This document shows positions 40,186-46,312 of a stretch of 46,312 nt of DNA, in pieces. Source of the DNA: Microbacteriaceae bacterium (GTDB lineage: Bacteria; Actinomycetota; Actinomycetes; Actinomycetales; Microbacteriaceae); assembly GCA_025352325.1 (NCBI GenBank), contig JANXTR010000020.1, forward strand, positions 1 through 46,312. Reading direction: 5' to 3'. Under the pieces are notes generated by a model that saw nothing but the letters and a program-made list of their open reading frames with translations, was not told the DNA's origin and did no database searches. Position numbers and translations under genes: made by a program. Within the stretch, counting starts at the first letter, position 1. Every line of letters begins with the position of its first letter.

Positions 40186-40246
40186 CGGTGCGAACACCCC
40201 GCCCAGCCTCCCGGGCGCGGGCCGCGCCCGCAGGTACCGTGACTGC

Positions 40247-43042
40247 ATGGCCACCAGTACCCGGTCGTCGTCCCCGCGCGCGCGCACCAGCACCTCACGC
40301 AACTCCGGCGCGCGCACGACCGCGCGCTCGACGCCGGCGCGCAGCCAACCGACGAAGAAGCTCCCGGCCACGGCCGCGCAGAACAAGAATCTCGTGACCG
40401 TCGACGAACCGGGGCTGCTCAGCAGCGCCTGGCTCGGCCTGGCACACATCGCCGGGGGAGCGGCGCGGCTCTTCGGCAAAGAGACGCTCTCCAAAGAGGA
40501 GCGCCGCGATGGCGTGCCCTTCCTGCTGCTGCTGCTCGCTGTCGCCGGAGCGGTCGTCGAATGGTTCTTCGCGACCAACGACGTCGCCATCGCGCTGGAC
40601 GCGTACACCTTCGGCGGGCTCTTCGGCCGCGTCGCCTTCGCGCTCCCCGTGATCATGCTGGTATTCGCGGTCTGGCTGTTCCGGCATCCGGCGACCGTGC
40701 ACGACAACACGCGCATCGGCATCGGCCTCGGCCTGCTGCTGACGACCATCAGCGGACTCAGCCACATCTTCGGCGGCAGCCCTCAGCCCGCGCAGGGCGC
40801 TGTCGCTCTGGCGCACGGCGGCGGCATCATCGGCTGGATCGTCGGCCAGCTGTTCGTGCAGACCAACCTCGCCTGGCTCGGCGTGATCGTGTTCGGAGCC
40901 TTCCTGTTGCTCTCGCTGTTCATCATCACCAAGACGCCTCCGAACCGGATCGGATGGCGCCTCCGCGAGCTCTACGCGTACCTGTTCGGCGCCCAGGCGC
41001 CCGAACCGCGCGAGAAGGCCGCGCCCGGTTCGACCGACGCGCAGGAGTTCGGCTCCCTCAGCGACCTCGGCCTCGAGATGGACGACCCGGCCTCCATGCC
41101 CTGGTGGCGTCGAGGCAAGCCGAAGCACGCAGAGCCCGCCTTCGACAGTCCTGTCGTGGGTGCGGATCAGGCGACCGAGATCATCGACCACACGCAGCGC
41201 GAGGCGTTCGACATCGAGCTGCTCGAGGAGCTCGTGCGCGCCGAGGACGCCGTCAAGCGTTTCACCGGCGAAGTGGATGGCGCGACCAGCATCCGCGAGG
41301 ACGGGGCGGCCGCGCCGCTCTCGGGCTTCGGCACCGCGACCGAGCGCGGAGCGGCGGGGCAGTTCGACGGGGCACCCGGCGCACCCTCGACCCCGACGGC
41401 CCGGCCGAGCAGCCCGCGCCGCGCGTACCGGCTGCCCGGGGCATCCATCCTCTCGGCGGGGACGCCGCCGAAGGCCAAGACGCCCGCCAACGACGAGGCG
41501 ATCGCCGCGATCACTAGCGTGCTGAACCAGTTCCAGGTGGATGCGCGCGTCACCGGCTTCAGCCGCGGCCCGAGCGTCACGCGCTACGAGATCGAGCTCG
41601 GTCAGGGTGTGAAGGTGGAGCGCGTCACGGCGCTTGCCAAGAACCTGTCGTACGCGGTCGCCTCGAACGAGGTCAACATCCTGTCGCCGATTCCGGGCAA
41701 GAGCGCGATCGGCATCGAGATCCCGAACAAGGATCGCGAGATCGTGTCCCTGGGCGATGTGCTGCGCTCGGGCGCGGCCTCCAAGAGCGTGCACCCGATG
41801 ACGATCGGGCTCGGCAAGGACGTCGAAGGCGGCTTCGTCGTCGCGAACATGGCCAAGATGCCGCACCTCCTGGTGGCCGGAGCGACCGGATCCGGCAAGT
41901 CCAGCTTCATCAACTCGATGATCACCAGCGTGCTGATGCGCGCCAAGCCCGCCGAGGTGCGGATGGTGCTCATCGACCCGAAGCGCGTCGAGCTGGCCGC
42001 CTACGAGGGCGTCCCGCACCTCATCACTCCCATCATCACGAACCCGAAGAAGGCGGCGGAAGCGCTGCAGTGGGTCGTGAAAGAGATGGACATGCGGTAC
42101 GACGACCTGGCATCGTTCGGGTTCCGCCACATCGATGACTTCAACCGCGCCGTGCTGGCGAACGAGGTTGTGCTGCCGGTCGGTTCGGAGCGTCAGCTGC
42201 AGCCGTATCCGTATCTGCTGGTCGTCGTCGACGAGCTCGCCGACCTCATGATGGTCGCCCCGCGCGACGTCGAGGACTCGATCGTGCGCATCACGCAGCT
42301 GGCGCGCGCGTCCGGCATCCACCTCGTGCTCGCGACCCAGCGTCCCTCCGTCGACGTCGTCACGGGACTCATCAAGGCGAACGTGCCCTCTCGGCTGGCC
42401 TTCGCGGTGTCGAGCATGACCGACTCGCGCGTCATCCTGGATCAGCCGGGCGCCGACAAGCTGATCGGGCAGGGCGACGGGCTCTTCCTGCCGATGGGCG
42501 CCTCGAAGGCGATCCGCGTACAGGGCGCGTGGGTCTCCGAGGAGGAGATCGCGGCGGTCGTCGCGCACGTCACCGAGCAGGCCAGGCCCGAGTACCGCGA
42601 GGATGTCGCGGTGGTGGCAGAGAAGCGTGAGGTCGATGGCGACATCGGCGACGACCTCGATGTGCTGCTGCAGGCCGTGGAGCTCGTGGTGAGCACGCAG
42701 TTCGGGTCGACCTCGATGCTGCAGCGCAAGCTGCGTGTCGGCTTCGCGAAGGCGGGCCGGCTGATGGATCTCATGGAGTCACGCGAGATCGTCGGCCCAA
42801 GCGAGGGCTCGAAGGCGCGCGATGTGCTCGTGACGCCCGAGCAGCTCGGCCAAATCATCGCGTCGCTGCGGGGCGACGGGCCCGCTGTCTCCCTTCCGTC
42901 GAACTCGGCGCGGGCTCCGCAGCCGAGTTCCCCGCAGCCTGGGGCTTACTCCCAGGATCCGGTCGCCGACATGACGAACGGATACCCTGTGGACGATGGC
43001 CCCTCGGCTGAGGACGCCTGGTCTCTCACCGGCAGGGAGTAG
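40247..43042 (+). CDS. ftsK: DNA translocase FtsK
   Basis: A 931-residue protein. It has a basic Ser/Thr/Arg-rich N terminus, about four or five membrane helices (residues 80-235), a linker with low conservation, then the motor: alpha/beta domains, Walker A GATGSGKS at about 545-552, Walker B region [14 protein letters not shown] and [22 protein letters not shown], and a C-terminal winged-helix gamma domain ([20 protein letters not shown]) that reads KOPS-like sequences. It pumps chromosomal DNA at the septum and helps resolve dimers. TACCGT lies 6 nt before the ATG. Confidence 0.97.
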   Translation: MATSTRSSSPRARTSTSRNSGARTTARSTPARSQPTKKLPATAAQNKNLVTVDEPGLLSSAWLGLAHIAGGAARLFGKETLSKEERRDGVPFLLLLLAVAGAVVEWFFATNDVAIALDAYTFGGLFGRVAFALPVIMLVFAVWLFRHPATVHDNTRIGIGLGLLLTTISGLSHIFGGSPQPAQGAVALAHGGGIIGWIVGQLFVQTNLAWLGVIVFGAFLLLSLFIITKTPPNRIGWRLRELYAYLFGAQAPEPREKAAPGSTDAQEFGSLSDLGLEMDDPASMPWWRRGKPKHAEPAFDSPVVGADQATEIIDHTQREAFDIELLEELVRAEDAVKRFTGEVDGATSIREDGAAAPLSGFGTATERGAAGQFDGAPGAPSTPTARPSSPRRAYRLPGASILSAGTPPKAKTPANDEAIAAITSVLNQFQVDARVTGFSRGPSVTRYEIELGQGVKVERVTALAKNLSYAVASNEVNILSPIPGKSAIGIEIPNKDREIVSLGDVLRSGAASKSVHPMTIGLGKDVEGGFVVANMAKMPHLLVAGATGSGKSSFINSMITSVLMRAKPAEVRMVLIDPKRVELAAYEGVPHLITPIITNPKKAAEALQWVVKEMDMRYDDLASFGFRHIDDFNRAVLANEVVLPVGSERQLQPYPYLLVVVDELADLMMVAPRDVEDSIVRITQLARASGIHLVLATQRPSVDVVTGLIKANVPSRLAFAVSSMTDSRVILDQPGADKLIGQGDGLFLPMGASKAIRVQGAWVSEEEIAAVVAHVTEQARPEYREDVAVVAEKREVDGDIGDDLDVLLQAVELVVSTQFGSTSMLQRKLRVGFAKAGRLMDLMESREIVGPSEGSKARDVLVTPEQLGQIIASLRGDGPAVSLPSNSARAPQPSSPQPGAYSQDPVADMTNGYPVDDGPSAEDAWSLTGRE

Positions 43043-43045
43043 CGC

Positions 43046-43726
43046 ATGGCGGACTCCGCCGATTCTCCCGCTGGGCCGAGCACTCCTCGCGAGAATCCGC
43101 CGCGGGTCAATCCGATGCGAGGGCGTGTCGTCTCCAAGGGCGACACCACGGCCAGCGCGGGCAACATCGCCAACATCGTCACCGTGATCCGGATCCTGCT
43201 GGCGCCCGTTTTCATCGTGCTGCTGCTCGAAGACGGCGGTAAGGACGGCTACCTCCGATACATCGCGGCGATCGTCTTCGTCTTCGCCATCGTCACGGAC
43301 TCGGTCGACGGCCTGCTCGCACGTCAGCGCAACCTGGTCACCGACCTCGGCAAGCTGATCGACCCCATCGCCGACAAGGTGCTCACGGGTGGCGCGCTAG
43401 TTGGACTGTCGATCCTGGGCGAGGTCCCGGTGTGGATCACCGTCGTGATCCTGGCCCGCGAGGTCGGGATCACGGTGTTCCGCTTCATCGCCCTGCGCGA
43501 CCGGGTGATCGCGGCATCCTGGCTCGGCAAGGTCAAGACGGTGGCGCAGGCCGTCGCCATCTCGTTCGCCCTGTTCCCGCTCTGGCAATTCCTCGGCGAC
43601 TGGATCAACGTCGTCAACGCGGTGCTGATCGTGATCGCGCTCGTGCTGACCGTCGTCAGCGGCGTCGAATACCTGTGGCAGGCCTATCGGGTGGGACGCG
43701 CCAAGCGCGTTGAGCTGCCGGAGTAG
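43046..43726 (+). CDS. pgsA: CDP-diacylglycerol-glycerol-3-phosphate 3-phosphatidyltransferase
   Basis: A 226-residue membrane protein with the CDP-alcohol phosphotransferase motif D-G-x2-A-R-x8-G-x3-D-x3-D (DGLLAR through LIDPIAD, about residues 87-109) and about five or six membrane helices. An N-terminal cytosolic tail of about 45 residues precedes the first helix (NIVTVIRILLAPVFIVLLL). It makes phosphatidylglycerophosphate, the precursor of phosphatidylglycerol and cardiolipin. It starts 3 nt after the ftsK stop, and cinA follows 4 nt later. Confidence 0.95.
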   Translation: MADSADSPAGPSTPRENPPRVNPMRGRVVSKGDTTASAGNIANIVTVIRILLAPVFIVLLLEDGGKDGYLRYIAAIVFVFAIVTDSVDGLLARQRNLVTDLGKLIDPIADKVLTGGALVGLSILGEVPVWITVVILAREVGITVFRFIALRDRVIAASWLGKVKTVAQAVAISFALFPLWQFLGDWINVVNAVLIVIALVLTVVSGVEYLWQAYRVGRAKRVELPE

Positions 43727-43730
43727 TCGC

Positions 43731-44225
43731 GTGAGCGATTCCCACGAACTCGCGGTGCGCCTCATCGGCGAGCTGACGCGGCGCCGGCTGACCATCGCGG
43801 TCGCCGAATCGCTCACCGGTGGGCTGGTCGTGGCCGAGCTGGTGTCTGTCCCGGGCGCGTCGGCCGTGGTTCGCGGGGCAGTCGTGGCGTACGCGACCGA
43901 ATTGAAGACCAGTTTGCTGGGAGTGGATGCCGATCTGCTCGCCGAGCGGAGTCCGATCGACCCGGAGGTGGCCAGGCAGATGGCCGAGGGCGTCCGCCAG
44001 CGCCTCGGGCACGATGGGGCCCCCGCGGACATCGGGCTTGCGACGACTGGCGTTGCAGGGCCCGACACCCAGGATGGGCATCCGGTAGGCGAGGTCTGGA
44101 TCGGGGTCGCTTTCGGCGGCGCAGTCACGGCGCACGGACTCCGGTTGAAAGGGGATCGGGCATCCATCCGATCGGCGTCCGTCTCCGAATCCCTTGCGCG
44201 AGTGCTGGAGCTGCTCCCGGAATAG
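43731..44225 (+). CDS. cinA: CinA family protein (nicotinamide-nucleotide amidohydrolase domain)
   Basis: A 164-residue protein that corresponds to the C-terminal CinA/PncC domain alone: TIAVAESLTGGLVVAELVS, VVRGAVVAYATELKTSLLGV, ATTGVAGPDTQDGHPVGEVW. The domain deamidates NMN in NAD recycling. The N-terminal MoCF-like domain of full CinA is absent, which is common in actinobacteria. GTG start with GGAG 7 nt upstream, overlapping the pgsA stop region. Part of the ftsK-pgsA-cinA operon. Confidence 0.93.
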   Translation: MSDSHELAVRLIGELTRRRLTIAVAESLTGGLVVAELVSVPGASAVVRGAVVAYATELKTSLLGVDADLLAERSPIDPEVARQMAEGVRQRLGHDGAPADIGLATTGVAGPDTQDGHPVGEVWIGVAFGGAVTAHGLRLKGDRASIRSASVSESLARVLELLPE

Positions 44226-44347
44226 CGGGAGTTTCGATCACGTTACAGAGTGTGTCGTCACAGCAAAGTCCGAGGCGGCACGATTTAGAGTTCAGGCAGC
44301 ACCCGGGATAGAATTGCCCCCCGGTTTGAGATGAAAAGGAGGACAGC

Positions 44348-44656
44348 ATGGTTCTGGTCCGTCAGGAAATCGGCGATGTTCTCCGTGACTTCCGCCTGCA
44401 GAAGGCGATGACCCTGCGTCAGGTCGCGAGCCGCGCGAGCGTGGCGCTCGGCTACCTGAGCGAGGTGGAGCGCGGTCAGAAGGAGGCCAGCTCAGAGATC
44501 TTGGCATCGGTTGCCGATGCTCTCGACACTCCCATCTCGGTGATCATGCGCGAAGTGGGTGACCGCCTCGCGATCATCGAAGGTGTGACGATCGTCCCCG
44601 ACACGCTTCCCGACGAGCTCGTCGCGGAGTTCGACGCGGATCTCGCGATCCGCTAG
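44348..44656 (+). CDS. clgR: XRE-family transcriptional regulator ClgR
   Basis: A 102-residue protein with a helix-turn-helix at about residues 10-65; the segment SVALGYLSEVERGQKEASSE is nearly identical to that of ClgR regulators. Its place between cinA and recA matches Mycobacterium (Rv2745c) and other actinobacteria. ClgR activates clp protease and stress genes; in this family the protein itself is a Clp target. Ribosome-binding site AAAAGGAGG is very good. A TAGAAT hexamer (44309-44314) gives a normal leader of about 25-30 nt. The tail (DADLAIR) is shorter than in mycobacteria. Confidence 0.92.
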   Translation: MVLVRQEIGDVLRDFRLQKAMTLRQVASRASVALGYLSEVERGQKEASSEILASVADALDTPISVIMREVGDRLAIIEGVTIVPDTLPDELVAEFDADLAIR

Positions 44657-44673
44657 TCCCTCGATTTCAGTTT

Positions 44674-44710
44674 CACGACGGCTCCGGCTCCGGTCGGGGC
44701 CTTTGTCGTG
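44674..44710 (+). terminator. Hairpin terminator after clgR
   Basis: Outer stem CACGAC (44674-44679) with GTCGTG (44705-44710) and inner GGCTCCG with CGGGGCC, separated by a small internal loop (TTT on one side). It follows the clgR stop by 18 nt. Confidence 0.65.
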
Positions 44711-44770
44711 TGTGCGGCGTGGCTCGCGCCTCGCGCCCCGCCTCGCCCCGCGCCCGCCGCGCCCAAAAGA

Positions 44771-44824
44771 CACCTTTGCGCCGAAACTCGACGGTCAACC
44801 GAGTGTTCTCGGCGCAAAGGGTGC
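44771..44824. repeat. Long inverted repeat between clgR and the DUF3046 gene
   Basis: CACCTTTGCGCCGA (44771-44784) pairs with TCGGCGCAAAGGGTG (44809-44823) with one extra base; inside, ACTCG pairs with CGAGT around a 9-nt loop. Total span is about 54 bp, with no U tract. It does not match the actinobacterial SOS box. It may be a terminator, a protein-binding site or a REP-like element. Confidence 0.7.
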
Positions 44825-44879
44825 CTCTCGGCGAACCACCGCGTTCAGCGCGCCGGGCCCGGCACGGGATGATGGATCC

Positions 44880-45104
44880 ATGAAGCTGTCCGAGTTCGAC
44901 GTGGCGATCGCCGAGGAGTTCGGCAACTTCGGGCGCGTCCTGCGGCGCGACACGGTCGTCGTCGCTCTCGGCAACCGGACTCCGGATGAGGCCCTCGCCG
45001 CCGGTCTGCCCGCCCGCGAGGTGTGGTTCGCCCTGTGCGCGGCGCAGGATGTGCCGCCGGACCGCTGGCACGGCGCGGGCCGTCCAAAGCCCGCGCGCGG
45101 CTGA
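44880..45104 (+). CDS. DUF3046 family protein
   Basis: A 74-residue cytosolic protein: [20 protein letters not shown], then [22 protein letters not shown] and [22 protein letters not shown]. This is the DUF3046 pattern, a family of small actinobacterial proteins that nearly always sits just upstream of recA. Function unknown; the conserved place suggests a link to recombination or its control. No ribosome-binding site is obvious (GGGATGATGGATCC precedes the ATG). Confidence 0.9.
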   Translation: MKLSEFDVAIAEEFGNFGRVLRRDTVVVALGNRTPDEALAAGLPAREVWFALCAAQDVPPDRWHGAGRPKPARG

Positions 45105-45168
45105 ATCGCCGCTCCTCTCGTCGTGCCGCCCCGCGGCTTCGGACCGCGACACGCCGCGTTCGGCTCGT

Positions 45169-45184
45169 TCGAACATCCATTCGG
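45169..45184 (+). promoter_or_regulatory. SOS box (LexA site) upstream of recA
   Basis: TCGAACATCCATTCGG matches the actinobacterial LexA box TCGAAC-N4-GTTCGA type in 10 of 12 defining positions. A TAGTCT hexamer (45193-45198) lies 8 bp downstream, a plausible -10. A second TTCGAA (45213-45218) may be a half-site. From here to recA there is a leader of about 230 nt with no ORF recognised; region 45105-45427 holds only these signals. Confidence 0.85.
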
Positions 45185-45427
45185 ATGTCGGCTAGTCTCC
45201 TCAACAAGGTCGTTCGAAGACGAGTTGTGCACGTGATGCCCGTCGGTCCCGAGAAATGTCGGAGCCCGGGCATAGCGTCACCACTACGAAGCACGACCAG
45301 CCCTGTCGCGAAAGCACCGACCTTGCAGTACCGGTCGGCACGGGAACGGCAGCCTATGGGCGCACCATCATGGCACCGGTCGCAGTCGCAGAGATTGCGG
45401 CGGCCACAACATAGAAGGAGACGGGCC

Positions 45428-46312
<885 letters not shown>

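Noticed and set aside
40295-42568. 757-codon frame antisense to ftsK
   Set aside because: Shadow of ftsK codons; composition Arg/Asp/Gly/Leu-rich and no domain.

Overview
The window is a 46.3-kb stretch of a high-G+C actinobacterial chromosome. The gene content and order fit a member of the Microbacteriaceae (Micrococcales): thyA-dfrA-dapA-RNase J-ftsK-pgsA-cinA-clgR-DUF3046-recA on the right and rpsO/pnp on the left. Further support comes from frequent GTG starts, an actinobacterial-type SOS box at recA and the CE1758/CE1759 flavin-enzyme pair. Genus and species cannot be told from sequence alone. No rRNA, tRNA, CRISPR array, insertion sequence or phage genes were seen.

Layout. (1) 1-5.3 kb: rpsO with its terminator, a GNAT-AAA+ fusion ATPase, a class I flavoprotein disulfide oxidoreductase, a small coiled-coil ORF, and a saccharopine-dehydrogenase-like oxidoreductase divergent from a TetR regulator across paired operators. 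(2) 5.3-13.8 kb: accessory, partly decaying DNA. It holds a giant Pro/Ala/Glu-rich membrane protein, an ArsR-type regulator, an AraC remnant, a frameshifted dienelactone hydrolase, a membrane-anchored exported protein, a metallo-beta-lactamase-fold hydrolase, an aldo/keto reductase, thioredoxin with a frameshifted downstream gene, and an SRPBCC pseudogene next to two long inverted repeats. (3) 13.8-15.7 kb: a two-gene flavin monooxygenase/FMN reductase operon. (4) 16-21.2 kb: four small exported lipoproteins, at least three of them clearly paralogous, flank a fused glycosyltransferase-SGNH hydrolase. This is the best candidate for an undescribed cell-envelope system here. (5) 21.4-28.6 kb: pnp, a second aldo/keto reductase, a small membrane protein, a TetR regulator, an M16 peptidase and a histidine phosphatase. 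(6) 28.6-31.5 kb: a TetR-controlled NmrA/SnoaL pair, then a MazF-type toxin with an unrecognised small upstream ORF and a GNAT enzyme. (7) 31.9-46.3 kb: mostly housekeeping genes. They cover lysine/cell-wall precursor synthesis (dapB, dapA), thymidylate/folate (thyA, dfrA), thiol/redox proteins (OsmC, DUF4395 plus thioredoxin-like), RNA decay (RNase J), chromosome segregation (FtsK), phospholipid synthesis (PgsA), NMN deamidase/CinA, the ClgR regulator, DUF3046 and the first 295 codons of recA.

Cross-cutting signals. Many genes have a TANNNT -10-like hexamer 6-7 nt before the start codon, which suggests widespread leaderless transcription. Four places read as if one base were missing from a C4/G4 run (dienelactone hydrolase, the gene after trxA, the dapB start, a remnant after the RNase J gene). 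These need raw-read checking before they are called biological. Several other gene remnants (AraC, secretory lipase, AbiEi-like, SRPBCC) mark the intergenic spaces as sites of past gene loss.
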